Shown here: positions 26,701 to 40,800 of the stretch, in pieces
Layout of the letters: each line of letters opens with the position of its first letter
Position numbering within the stretch: position 1 is the stretch's first letter
Origin: Siphonodentalium dalli
Lineage: Eukaryota; Mollusca; Scaphopoda; Gadilida; Siphonodentaliidae
Reading direction: 5' to 3'
DNA length: 64,000 nt
Assembly: GCA_032622095.1 (NCBI GenBank)
Contig: CP136062.1
Location: 144,788,351 to 144,852,350, forward strand
The notes under the pieces: model-generated
Told to the model about the DNA's origin: nothing
What the model saw: only the letters and a program-made list of their open reading frames with translations
The model's database searches: none
Made by a program: the position numbers and the translations under genes

Positions 26701-28825
26701 ATTACTTCCGGTTGACTGATCCCCAAATGTGGGTAGTAGTGGCTTAAATACTACTCCCCACAACTACCTACAAAATACCCACAAGTGAACGTGCAGTGCT
26801 ACCCACAAATCATACCTTACCTACAACTGCTAACTACAAGGTATTTTGACGAGCGCTGTTGACAGCGATGGGCGGGGCTACGAAGGAATCCGCCAATCGC
26901 GCAACAGTGCTCTCTGACATGTAAACAAATGAGGTGAATGAAGTGATGAAAACAATGAATAAATATCGCGATATCGTGCTATTAATTACATGAAATGTGT
27001 TATTTATACATAGCACGGATGGGTTATGAGATGATACAAACATAGAAGTGATTTAATTTATGATATTTACGGACTAATGTATATTTTGACGCGAATGAAG
27101 TGGACGAACTTTTACAAATGTACGGAAAGCCGCGAATGTACCGATGAATGATACAAAGAAAAGTATGGAATGAATCAATGTTAAAACATGAGAAATACAA
27201 TAATACGTAATGCATAATAACCAAAGAGAGTGCCTGTAGCTATGCTACAGTTCCATGCCATCACGATGAGTTTTTGCTGTATGTATTTCAGTATGAAGTG
27301 CCAGAGTCAGTTGACCTATTCAAGGAACACCTACTTCCACAGGCTGATATCGCTACTCCAAACGGATACGAACTTGGGTAGGTATATTTAACAAGTCAGG
27401 ATATTATAGATATCACATCCTATCCGTGTCAATTATTTTGGAGACACTGACTCAGTATGAGTGATAATTGCTCCATTATCCGTTAATAAATTATCATTTT
27501 CTGATCGTATGGTCATGTATCGATCGGTACTGCGCACTGGGATGTCCCTGAACTCAGATCAGCATTGAACTATCCTCAAAACTTAATCTGATTGGTGTAT
27601 ATTATGTTTAGCCCTTCAATATTGAACATCCCAGACACACGACTTCAAAGAGCTCTTTCGGTACGTGCAATTCACGCAATTTCATGTGGTACGCCGGATT
27701 AATTTCCCAATTTAGCCGGTATTCGGGATTCAACACGAAATGCTGTTAAGTAGATTTTATAGCGTAAAAAATTACACAATTTTTTGTATTATGTTCCAGC
27801 CCAAATGACATATTCTGATCTAATACTTATTGATATATTGTTGTTATGGACACCACTTCAACTGTGTGAAATACATAACATGGTACGCTGTTAATTGGTA
27901 ATAAGTGTACATGGGAGTGGGGGTAACATTGTATGTCATGATAAGTTGTATACTCACGGAGCAGCATGAATGGAACAATATTCGAATGTAACTGGTTTTG
28001 TCCATTAATTTCGTCTGACGGTATAGCCATTATGGTGCAAAAACGTCCATCCATGTATCTCAGTCATCTGAGATCGGATGAGAAAGATCTATGGTATTCA
28101 TGATTACGGTGGGGTGAAAGATATCCAAATACAACAGGTTTTGTTCATTCATCGCATTAGGGAACCTCATCAAATTGTGTTGCACTTGTTGAAAGGAGTG
28201 TCACTTTCAGCTGTAACATTATGCATTGAGATGCTCTGTATATTTATAGTGCATACTGTTCGGCTACTATATAGTGAGTAGCCTGTCATTTGTACAAAAA
28301 ATGGGTTTCTTAAAAAATTTGGGGGATTTTTGGCAACATATTGTTTTCTTAAAGTCCATGTACTGGAGAAATTGGAAACCAATATTGACAAGCTTCTTGT
28401 CGCTTAGTTGCCTCAACAATGGTGTTACTATAGCAACAGTATGTGTTTTCTGGAAAATGAACACATATGAAGCATCAAAGTTGGCTCATATGTATATCAC
28501 ATGAATGTAAGTCACTTTGGAAATGATCCCAATCTGGAAAATGTATACCGTTGCCATGGCCACCATTTTGGTGAAAACACCTGTTTTTGCCAAAATCTAG
28601 CATTTGTGGAAAACTGTTCATTGTGCATCTATTTTTATTGGACATGTATCGGACCATATAACTATTAAAACATATACCTTTTGCATATGGGTACATTCAA
28701 AACAAAAAACCCTTTATGTAATGTGTGTATCGCCTTTTTGGGTGGAATTTGTGTACATTGTTTGATTTGAAAAAATAAAATTGGTTTAGACAAAACAATG
28801 CTTGGTGATTCTGATTATATATGTG

Positions 28826-28880
<55 letters not shown>

Positions 28881-31800
28881 TATGGCATAATTAACTCCCA
28901 CCCACACAATTCTCAAATAAGTTCATACCATTGACCTAAAAATGTTGGCATATAATTTCAAAAGGCCATGACAGCGAACAAAAAACATGGCCTACTTTAA
29001 AAAACGTTTTATGAAGTAAAATACTGACATTTTGACAGACATTTGCTGACATTAGCAACATTATGAAGTTTGATATCGCAGATGCAAAATGGACTTTCAG
29101 CTATTATTTTGGCATCTGATGCATTTTGAAATACATATTATTACAAAAATGAACACTTGATCATAGCAGCAATATTAAAACATGTTGATACAATTTTCCA
29201 TGTGTCTAATGTCATCAATTTGACAGACACGGTCGTTGCTAATGTCATTGTTTGACGGACATCACTGTTGCTAATGTCATTTTTGACGGACATCACTTTT
29301 GCTAATATCATCTTTGACAGACCCACTTTTTTAATTTCTCTTCTTATGGAGTGTATATGACCATTTGAGAGTAACATGATTTTTCTCATGAATGTGTGCG
29401 TGAAATTTGTATTTTCAGCCAAGCTGTAAGAGAAAATATGTTATTTCTCTTGATAAGTCCTGCGGATGTGTTTGCATATGATGAAAGTGTCAATGCCACT
29501 GTATCTCAACTTATGTGATATCGTGTAATTAATTTGGATGAGAGACGTAAAGCATGCCAACAAGTTTAGTGATGCAAAGACGGCTGCTGATGGCCATGCT
29601 TTTTATAACAAAAACTACTTTACCCCCTGGCCATTACGGTGAGTTACAAGTTGAGCTGTTATAAATGCTATTAACACTTCCATAATGTCTAGCATGTCCA
29701 CTGTTGTTGAAGTTAGTTATGTCGTACATACACACAATGTAATGTTTGTTGGAATCGAAGAGTGTTTTACATAATGAGTTGGAATGGGGTAGGAATATTT
29801 CATGAGAGCCGGTAGGATGACTGCGTCATTCAACAAGTTATGTAAAACACTCCTCGATTACAACACAAATTCAGCTTAAAACATTCTTAACACAAATTTA
29901 TGTGACATTCCTTATTTCAGTACTCTAGATTTCAGTAACAAATGTTCGACCCCCACCCCAGCTTAAGCTTCAGTTTTAAAGATATACAAAACAAAACTTG
30001 TTTCAAAATGATTCATTTATTTGATGAGGTAGAACAATTTGTCATACAATGAAACTACATACCCTGGGCCATGTGTGGAGATCAATTAAAGTGATATGAA
30101 ACACTCCGATAGGGTGAAGACATCGAAATGGAGAATACTCTTGCTCAAAGTAGTTATTTTGACAAATAGTATATCCAAATTGAGAACACACGCCGTCATT
30201 CTTACATATTAATTAAATGCAGTGACTCTCGATGACGAAATCGTTTGCGTTAGTTTATCGCCGATATTTGCGTCCCGAATCGAGAAGTAAATATTTGCAA
30301 TTGAACGTATTTCAGACGATGGTTTCTATGTAGTGGTACGGCCGATTTGCTTGCTATTTCCGGCGATGATAGTAGAATGCCACATTACTCCAGTTGGCAT
30401 AGTGCCTGAATACTAACTGGTCAGTTTCACACACCCGAACAAGTACATAATATGTCTTTAAGAAAAAAACTTCTGGGCTTTAAATTAATTAATAATTATA
30501 CGGTAATTAAATGCAAAATCCATAGAAATTGAGAGCAGATGCTTCATTCTCACTATCAATTTACCTGAACAGAAAGTTAAAAAATTTCATATTAAAGTTC
30601 TGATAAAAAAAAACTCAGGATGATCAGAGAGGATAAAAACTCAATTGACATCGACACATGTCACAAGGTTTGACAATCATATTTTTTATATTAAAATAAC
30701 ACAAATAACGTGAAATACGTACACATGCAAATCTAATAAAGTCGTCATGAGATAAATATATATTATGATATACTTGACCGTGATTTATTGAAAAGTATCT
30801 ATCAAATATTTAGCACTATATAGCGAGTCACCAAGCTCGTGAAAATACTTATTTCTCTCGCCAACTTGTGAGATATTTCCTGTATCAACTCAAAAACACT
30901 AGATATCTGAATAGTTATCTTTTCGTTAAAAGTTATGACGTTACAACTGGTTAACTGGGGGGGGGGGGGTAGCAAACTAATCAGAACATGGGGGCTGATG
31001 TTAGCGTCACGTACTGTGACAAAATTGATGTTAAAAGTCTTTACTATATATAATACTGGATCATGAACATTGGAAAAATATACATGAACACTAACAACAT
31101 CTTGCAACTTTATTAGGAAAATTTACCTAGAAAATGTCAGAAGCTTGCATGATATTTTTGATTCTTATCATTACATGCATTTGTACAGTTGCGAAAAGGA
31201 GGATTAATGCATTTTGGTCTAAAAAGTTGCTTGCCTCACACAAAAATGTCCAGACAAAAAGCATTAATATTCTTTGAAAATACAGAAAACAAACATCCAT
31301 TTCTTAAATCATTCACATATTAAAAGCATTATTTGTAAAGTTTAAAAACTCGTAAAATTATTTCAACTAGCTTATAGGACCATTTAGACTTGTAGAATTT
31401 CTTTTAATTCTAAATTGCCGCAGCTTTTAAGTGTCATGAGTTGAGCACACAGGCTGACGATGTTACTCAGCAGCGAAGAGGTTAAGATGCAAAATATTTC
31501 CAACAATATTTAGCATATAGAGCATCGATTTCTGCATTGGATGAAAGTGATTCATCCAGCACCCATCGGCGCATGGATAAATCATTTGGCATGACTTGTA
31601 AGTTTGTTTATATATATGCTGTTAATGCATTTTTTATCACATTTGGGTGGCCATTTGAAGACCTTCCCTGTGCACCTATGCATAAAGTCAATTTTGGCTT
31701 CGTTTGTTGAGTTTAGACATTCAACTCTCCCTAGGTACAAGGAATCTTCATACGCAATAGCAAGGCAGCTGCCGACACCACTTTCTTGGAACATGGTCAT

Positions 31801-34800
31801 CTGAGGGCTACAAGAAAATAACAAACCGATACTATCAGCTGATACTATAAGATTCAAATTATAATGTAACGAGATTGTGATGATGAACTGAATTAATTTA
31901 ACGTGAAATTCTGTTTAGGTTCATTCAGATTGCGCCAATGCGATGCATGCATCCAATACTAACTATACCAAACTCTGCGACACGGCAATTGCTTTCAATG
32001 CACTCCCCCTATATTTGTTGCAGAAGACATATACCTTATATGGAGAATCTTACGTCACTTGTCCCGTTTACGTCGGATGTGTAGTGAGTAATGTCTCCGG
32101 TGAAGTCGGCTCTGTGTAAATTTATTCATTTAAATCCGGCTCCGGTTGGCAAAATAAATGTTCTCTTGTTGCTTGTGGGATAAGATATGGAAGTGTGTGG
32201 TTTGTTTTTATCAATTAGATGTTGTGTATTAATAAAAGTTGGGCACATCGTGCATATAGAGTGGATAATTGCAAGGAAGATTTTTGTGGGCGAATTCGTA
32301 ACCATCGCCAGATGACATTGCAGAAATCGCGTTGCGGGCCCGTCTGATTGTTGTCGTATCAGTCGTGTCGGCACAAACTGAATGGCCATTATTCATATAA
32401 TTTAAGGCCTACATCAGTACCATCGGGAAGAGTTTTAGCCCATATAATTTACAACATGCATGATGTAGACATTTAACATCATACAGACAAATTAATGTGT
32501 AGAGGATTTCACATCATGTAAATATTCCTCACTGTACAATACTAGTATGAATCTGACATCAAGTAAAATATCAGACAACAAAACCCACCCTACACCGCTG
32601 TTAAGTGGTAACATTTATGTTCATGCCAGTTTACTTTTATATTTACCTGTCATCATTCCGTACATCTGCAACTGGTTCAAGCAACTGTTCAGCAGTACTC
32701 TGTCTTAATGGTTCATGGCAGATACCTCTGATGGTACCGGTATTGACGCTGAAAGCAAATCAGTATCAATAGAAAATACTTATTTATAGATGCAGTGTGT
32801 ATGAACACTGAAAGTTGTAGTATTACACATGATATACCTTGTTGTAAAATATGCATCAACCCATCAACATGTGAACTATCAGAGACGACAACCTAACACG
32901 AAGGTTCTAAACAGTAATATTTCATGTTTGGTTCGAACATATTATTTATTGAAATTGTGAAATTTTCAGCCCTGTTCAGCTTTAGATTAAGGGATTCAAA
33001 TGTATTTTGTATGTGGCTTCTTTATCAGCCTGACATCAGAGACAACAAACCACCATACAACAAGGTTGTAGATGGTACATATATTGTAACATTAAAATGT
33101 CATGTTCATGTCATATACATGTTCTTTATATTTACCTGTCATCAGTCTGTGTATCTCCAACCGGTTCAAGCAACTGATCAGCTGTACTTTGTGTTGGTCC
33201 AGAGGTATAAGTATTGATGCTGAAAGCAAATCAGTAAAATAGAAAATATCTGTATATGTATATGCATGTAGTGTGTATATTACTAAAAGTTGTATTATTA
33301 CAAATGTTAATTTCTATAAATAAGAACTAGATACCGGTACATGTAGCCTTGTTGTGCAAATATTTATCTGTATGGTGCAAGGTAAATTCAGTCAAAGGTA
33401 CATAAACATGTTTGCATTGCAGTTTGTGAATATATATTTCCAAGATGAATATTTAAAGGCACGTGAGGCCTTAGTTGTCGAAAATATTCATATTTGTTCC
33501 AATCACCGTAAACAGAAAAACATTAAAACGCATACAGTTTCGTTCATATATACCATGACCATCGCGTAAACAGCATGTTATCATAAAGGCCTACTATATT
33601 TTACCTAAGCAAGAGCCTGATTGTGTTACAGAAGACAGCACAATGCTACTGGCTAATCGCACAAATGACATAAACGCTCTTTATTACTTCCATATCAGGA
33701 GAACGCTCTTTATGTTTACCATCATAATATAAACAAACACCAGAAAAGTAACTTTTGATGCTTTTGTTTACATAACAATGGTCAAACATATGACAATAAC
33801 ATACTGTTTACGTGATATTTCTTATTTGTATCCGGACAAAGTCTGTCTACATTTTGATGTTCTTTCTGTTTGTGGGGGTTTTTGACGGGTGGAAATATTT
33901 TCACAGGATACCCACCGCCAAGGCCAACCGTACCTTTAATTTTTCAACTGACATACAAATATTCATAATTAGTTTAATAATTTTATTAAAATGGATTACT
34001 ATGGGCTCAATATGTATGCGTTATATCTTCAGATATCTTGAGGAAATTATAAAGGTTATGAATTTATAAAGTTGATAAATTTATAAAAAAAAATAATTTT
34101 AAAAAACCTGAAAGAAATGGTATAAACATAAAATATCAAATACGAATACATCAATGAACCAGAATACAAATTGAAGAACACTGTAAAATATAAAAATAAT
34201 TTAAAATTAAAAATATCCTGAACGAACAAGTACAAGAACATGATTCGCCTTTACCTAGACATATCCAGAGTGTTGTATATGTCATAAACTTGATTCTTGT
34301 TCATCACATCAGATAGATTAAAACTCAAGTCATCGACAAGAAATAAATCGCTAATTCCGACACATTAGCGTTATTCATCTGAATTTCTGGGTTTGCCTTG
34401 GTGGACAGAGGTGACAGAATTTTCCTTGAAAATTTGTGGACATACTGGCTGTTGACACATTGGCGTTCAGAATTACCGATGCAGCTCGCACAGAAACATG
34501 ACAAATGCATAGCGTCTAAGGTGTATGTTTTGTCTGGAATATTTAGCAGCTGATGGAACTTCCTAGTACCTTGCACAGTTTTGACATCTGTTTCTGGTCG
34601 TTCTCGGTTAATATCACATTCCTTGACTAACAGAAAAGTCCGCTTAACAAACCTTTCATTTAAGCAATAAGTTCTGGTGGAAAATTGGTACATGTCATTG
34701 GCGTTGTTGACTACTACCTGATTTCCAATGATGGCCATATCTATCATTTTGTTCAATTGTCCGATTTCGGCATCGCAACAGCATTTACCATGTTCTGATC

Positions 34801-37800
34801 CAAAGTAATTTCTGTTCACTGCCTTACCTTCTAATGACAAATCAGCAAATGGGCCCTTTGATTTAAACTGAGAACTACAACCATCACTCCAGATGACCCA
34901 CTGATGGTCATGTAGAGATCTTCCAATCAAGGACTCGACTTCGGAAGAGACAAGTTGCATGTAGTAGTTGACGCTGTGGTAATCATGTGAATTGTCGTCT
35001 GTAAGGACAATTGTACTCAGTTTTACTTGACCATGTTCGGTATCGAAATAAGAATCAATTGGTATCATTGTAACCTGTAGATTTTCATAAAATGCTGCCT
35101 TGATCTCATTTTGATATTTAATTTCACGATTTTTGGCGAAATCAACCACTTGCAGAATGACGTTCTTCGGCAAATTTTCTTTGAAATCTGCAAACTGGCA
35201 CCCTTGCCACTTGGCGGTGAACATGTGAGTGGGAAAATTGTAGCTAACAGTTGGGTGGTCAATATCAATAATGTGAATTCTGTCATCAGTTCTTTCTTAC
35301 TACCAGATTTCACTTTCAACACTCCTCTTCTTCCCATAAGCACAATCAGCTCTCTCCCATCTCGTCCACGTCATCTTTGTAGCATCTGGTGTTTCCTTGT
35401 AGAAACTCTCTAAATTCTACTTATGCTTGTCCTGTCCGCATTTCTTGCAAGTCCCACTGATACATTCTGGATTATCAGATTTTGGACAAAGAATTATTTC
35501 AAGAATGTCATTTTCGTTAAGTTTTTTGAGCTTTAGATTTTTAGTGTGTCGGCTCAATGTTAATAATTTGAACCGTATATTTATGCAATAGGCACACACA
35601 CAGTATTCTCGATGTTTGATTGAAAGTTTTCTGACCTCACGAGGCCTCAGCAAGGCAAGTTTTGAATAACTTAATTGGATACCCTTTTCCCTCACAAATT
35701 TCTTATGTGCTGCCTTCATACTGATCTGCATCAGAAAACCAGGTCCTTTCTTTGTGGCATAACGCCATTGTGGAGTTACCTGTGACACATCTTCTTCCTT
35801 ATAGAAGTTTATCACCTCATCATGAAATTTCTTTTTCTTTTTGGATTAATGTAAGGCTGGCTTCTACCTCTGAATTGTGCAGCTTTTTTCGCAATGGATT
35901 TGTAAGCAATTACAGCAGGACTTTCAGTCTTTTTTGAATCCTTGGATGATACAGGCAACTAAATGAAGAAATGAGCATAAAGGGTAGTGAGTGGATGAAT
36001 GAGGAAATAGTAGAGACATTTAGAATAGCTTGAAAAATATACTAGGCCTTCAACAATGAAGGCACTATATATGTACATGTATAGCTTTTCTTCACAATTT
36101 AGATGATGTACGTAGGTAGCTGGATATGAATAGAAGAGAGAGTGAGAAAGAGAGAGAGAAAGAGAGAGAGTGAAGAATGAGTATGAAAGGAGAATATTAA
36201 ACAAAGTTTGACCACACAATATACTAGTATTAAATAAGATGTATCATGAACCCAACCGATCATTTCCCCAATGTAATCCATATGCATTCTGTTGATCTTA
36301 TTACTAGTATCTGAACATTCCCATTCAAATTCTGAATGAAAATCCCATGTTTTGCAATTTTATTTTCCTAACACCCCTCCAAAATAAATATAAGATAATT
36401 CCAATGTAAATGTTAAATCTGAATTGGAGAGTTAATTCAGTCAAGAAATGGCTACTAGTAAGGAGTTTGAATTTGCTAAGAGTTATATCACAGTTCATCG
36501 AATTGAACATTTAGGTCAGAAAAAAACTCTTCTCCGAGAGTTGAGAGGTTAATAGTATAAAACGCCTACATGTTCAATGTAAATTGCAAAACATATAAAG
36601 TATGGTCGCTGTTGAATCTGTATTGGAAATGAAACAGAAGTTGCTATTCGATGGCCCGTTCAGCTCTAATTATGGAACATAAAATGTGTATACTTGTAAA
36701 AATGAAATATATGATTACATCTTTATTGTTGTCGCCAGTACAATCCATGGTAGCAGCCCTTTTCTGATTAATTTTTTCGAGGATGATTTTAAATCTGTCA
36801 GTCCTCTTTGGCATTGCTGCACGTGCTTTTGAAACATCATTCCATAATGACTTCTTTGATGTATAAGGGGGCTCTTCCTGATTTGGTTCTTGTATGGTAC
36901 TAGTACTTTTCCTTGTTTTCTTTTTTCTTTCCCGATCCTTCGTTCGCTACCAAGCCTTTTTCTGCGACGACATATTCAACCTCTGTTTCTGCTTCATTCG
37001 CCTATTATATTCCATTTTCTTATCCAAACTATGACGTGTTGATGCACCCAGTCGCTTTACTCTTGTATTACATGTAGACTTGACTCGGTCGCAGACAATC
37101 TCATGCATTATTTCTTTTCTTTCTCTGTTTGGAAAGACAAAATTTTGCATTGGACGACACACCTTATCTGTTACATGTATGTTTATGTCCTGTGGACTTT
37201 CAGAAGAGAGATGTGACCGGTATCTTTGTAGATGTAAGAGTGTCATAAGAGAACTGTGTAACAGTATCCTCAATGCCATCAATAATTAAGAAATGGATGT
37301 TGATTTGCTTGTGTTCCATAGAGTATGGATGCAAGTTGGTCTGACATTTTGTGTGGAGCGCAAAAGTGTTCCACACATAAAAATGTCAGACCAACTTGCA
37401 TCCATACGATATGGAACGCAACGAAATCAACATCCGTTACTTATATTTACACTCAACCAAGTCAACTGGCAGATTAAAAGAGTTTTAAGCGCCCATTTCC
37501 AACGTTATTATCGTGGCTCGGTGCAAGTTGCGTCTACACAAAAATGGATGCAAGTCGGGGTCATCATGCGACGTCATGTGACGTAATGTCGACCAACCAA
37601 CGTCTTGCATTCATGTTACACAATGCGAATGCATGTGTGAGTGTAAATATTTATTAGTGATTTAGTTATTATATATTGCACTGGAAACATCTTCCTTACA
37701 TGTATATTGAATTAAATCATGAAATTGTGCATGTAAATTATATATTGAACTGCTATAAGGCAAATATTTTTACATCCCCTCCCAACCCTGCTTTAGTTCC

Positions 37801-40800
37801 TTTATGTATACATGTATGAACATTTTATTCTTGCCTTAACCGTCAAATTAGATTTCAACTACCCATTAATCAGTCTAGTTTTATCAAATTGGACGATCTA
37901 AATCACCTTGTATATGTATGATATAAGTTAGGATGCTGCGATGTTGCTTAAAAATCCAGAAGACTATAACTGTCCATGACCATATAAACAGATTATAAAG
38001 AGTAGCAAGTTACCTTTTATACCGGTGTTATGACAAGAACAAATTGATTGTGGAGTGTGGGATTTCATCAACTAATAATGTATATTACATGTGTTAGATA
38101 CAATACTAATGTGCTAGTCCTGTCATTTGTATCAGATTATCGGTAGTGTCTAATCATGATACTTAAATTCAACATTCTCAGGATGTCATTGTGAGCTGTA
38201 ACAGCTATACTGAGTTAAATCATGTTGGCGGGGGGTGTGTTCTGTACCATGCTGTACCAGCTAGAAACATAGGGATTGATGTTTTTACTTTGTGAGCCGT
38301 ACCTCGCTAGCACTCACTGCCATTGATACAAAGGAAATTAATGTTTGAATAACTGGGAGGTAAGAGTATTGTCTCACTGCCCTGAACACGAAATACAAGG
38401 TTAACTTTATTCCAATCATGATACCAAATTCAAATATAAATTCAATCAATTTTCTAAATCATGATGACATTTTTCACCAACTGTTGCCACAATCATAATC
38501 ATTACTCAGTTGATGGGCAATTGTCAATGGAAGAAGAATATTGGGATCGCAACTCGCTGGTAAAACAGCTCGTTTCAATATCAATTTAGACTTTATTTAA
38601 TACCTCAAATATGATACGGGTCACAATAAATGCACATAATCACGTTAAAGCGGGTCATGTGGAATAAATAAATATATATATGTTTGTGATATTTTACCTG
38701 CAAATATGCCCTCTGGTTTTTCTTGTGAATTTCACGCTGCTGCTTTTTCTTAACAACATCTTGTGGATCTGGATTCCTTTTTTTCAATGCCATCTTCAGA
38801 ATTTCTCTCTTCTTTTTCCCTCGAGCTATCTGTTTTTCTAAGTAGTCAGCATACTTTTGGGGATCTGTTTTTTCAGTCTCTTTCTATAGGTTGTCGATCT
38901 TGCCATTATTAATCTCTAAAAAATAAACCGAGATCTACAGTGAGCACATACATGTAGTATTGAGTGTGCTGTCTAAAATGGTTAGTACTACTACTATTAT
39001 TACCTATAATAACTTAGATAAGATCATTCTTTTTTCTCAATTACCTGTTTATCAAAATTTAATATCTCGTAGTCTCGGTCTAATTAATTAGTGTTACATA
39101 TACTGTTATACATGTAACCTCAATTTCTAGAATCCAGACCAGAATAAATGTTTACAATTTACATTGAAAATTGGCAACTAGAAAATATTAACTGCCCAAA
39201 ATTATAAACATAATTAATTATTTTATTAATTATGCAATCAATTATTATAGGCCTACTACTAGTAGTAATTTGTATCCTTCAGCTTCACAAATCAAATTAT
39301 ATTATTACATTTTAACAAAATTAAAATGCACCATGTAGCATTTTTATGGTGAAAACAATTTAAATAGTTGTTGTTAGTGTGGGACTGACTTGAAAATTGC
39401 CATATTTCTTACTTACAGGAGTGATAACGGTTGCTAGGGACATACCCGAAAACAAAAAATGTACATATGACTGATATTATGGCAATTTCAACAAACTAAA
39501 CTGCACATTTTAGCATTTTGTTGATGAAAACAATTATAGTAGTTGTTGTTAGGTTGGGTATGGCTGTAAAATTACTATATTTCATACTTACATGGGTGGT
39601 AACAGTTGCTAGCGACATACCCACCATTGAAAAATATTCCATTTGTATGATATTCTGGCAATTTAACTGATATGACTGTTTGAGTATGCTTATTTTGGAA
39701 AATATTGCATAACTAAAGGTCGATGGGCTGTACTGATGGAAATATAAATGCCTTTCAGATTGATATTGGAGTTGATAGTTTTGCTAGGGAACAGCATGTC
39801 ACTGAAAACCAGTTGATTGACCTGACAGGATATTAAGTTATTCAGCTTATTCTTCATCAGTGTGACATATAATGCAATATGATTCATTTTTGCCATAAAT
39901 CGACTGATGTGATGTATTATAATGAGTAACAGGACATGCATTGACAATTGACCCATGTTTATATCGGGAATGTTTAGAGATTGTCACACTCTTTGATACC
40001 ACGAGATAAGATCCAAGTAACGCATAGTTAGAAACGATTATTTTTTTGTCAATGAAAACATTGGGAAATTCCACAAATTGAACTCAATCTACTGTTCGGT
40101 TATTTAATGTCTGAGACAGTCACTTAGACATTATCGCAACCAGCTCTGCAAATGCACAGCTGTGTGCATCTCATATCCATCCGAGAACACACACAGTCAG
40201 AACATAGCTTCCGGCACCTGTACTTGGTCAGCTCGGGGCACTCTTCATTCGCTGTTGTTTGTTGTATCCAAATGGGCTCCAACTTTTCTGGGTTTGTCCA
40301 ACCCCAACTGCTAGGAGAAGGAAGCGCTCGGTTTCTCTCAGTAGGACATCACCAATGGAAGCCAGCCTGGAGGGCTGAACACAACACGTGTTGTTTCAGT
40401 GCATCCTGTGTCGGTGGGAGTGACGATAGAGGTCTTCCGTTCCATGTAAATAAAAGCCTTCTGGTATCATTTACACACAGCAATGCACTCGTCCTGTCAT
40501 ACAGCAGGACAACAAATCTCTCTAGTGTCGAGAATACTCCATCAATATTTTGTGGGTCACAATGTAGTGTCTTAAAGGCATCAGTGAACTCTTCGTTGTT
40601 ACTATCCCAGATTTTCCATGCTGTTTTCTTTCCAATATGTGCGAAACTGTGTCACACCCAGTAAAAGCATGAAATCCAGACAGTGCCAGTGATCTTTCCG
40701 GACCAAGACTTTAAATATATCATGTACCGCTATATACCGAAAGTCTTTTCCTACACCAAAAGCCACCCATAACTCGGAAGTCTCCCAACGTTTGCACAAC

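Larger units (their letters stand above)
17067..27249 (-). mobile_element. Ty3/Gypsy-type LTR retrotransposon, nearly complete, with extra ORF3
   Basis: A 10,183-bp element bounded by direct LTRs, flanked by the 4-bp duplication GTTC (17063-17066 / 27250-27253). All coding is on the minus strand: 5' LTR on the right, then PBS, gag, protease-RT-RNaseH-integrase, ORF3, PPT and 3' LTR. RT before integrase, lack of a chromodomain and a DX35E integrase fit a metazoan Ty3/Gypsy lineage; I cannot assign the clade. By eye the LTRs differ at about 7 of 946 shared positions plus one 37-bp indel, so insertion is recent. It lies antisense in a PDXK intron. Breaks: a TAA between gag and pol, and a SINE inside pol. 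Confidence 0.95.
27378..31581. other. Intronic sequence with simple repeats only
   Basis: Contains a (TA)n tract (about 28828-28883), a short ~30-bp tandem repeat (29220-29327) and a G run near 30957-30969. No motif-bearing ORF seen. Confidence 0.5.
31582..38906 (-). pseudogene. Broken multi-exon gene of a multicopy invertebrate protein family, nested in PDXK intron
   Basis: Minus-strand pieces fit one family that I recall from many marine-invertebrate genomes but cannot name; it is probably mobile-element derived. Order: an N-terminal K/R-rich exon (38906-38698), another basic exon (about 37.1-36.75 kb) with SLWNDVSKARAAMPKRTD, a long exon (35958-34255) with SYSKLALLRPREV, CVCAYC, FTAKWQGCQF, VVDFAKNREIKYQNEI, WSDGCSSQFKS and FGSEHGK, two small duplicated exons, and a terminal exon with FKWP. 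Damage: a 1-base loss in an A-run in exon 1 (38868-38873), an in-frame TAG after KKAW (near 36950), TAG at 35415-35417, TAG-TAA at 35302-35297, and frameshifts near 35840 and 34350. Intact splice sites suggest recent decay. Confidence 0.7.

Noticed and set aside
40152..40664. A 170-codon + strand ORF
   Set aside because: It is antisense to recognisable family blocks (LERFVVLLYDRTS, LPPTQDALKQH, LPSPSSWGW) on the minus strand.
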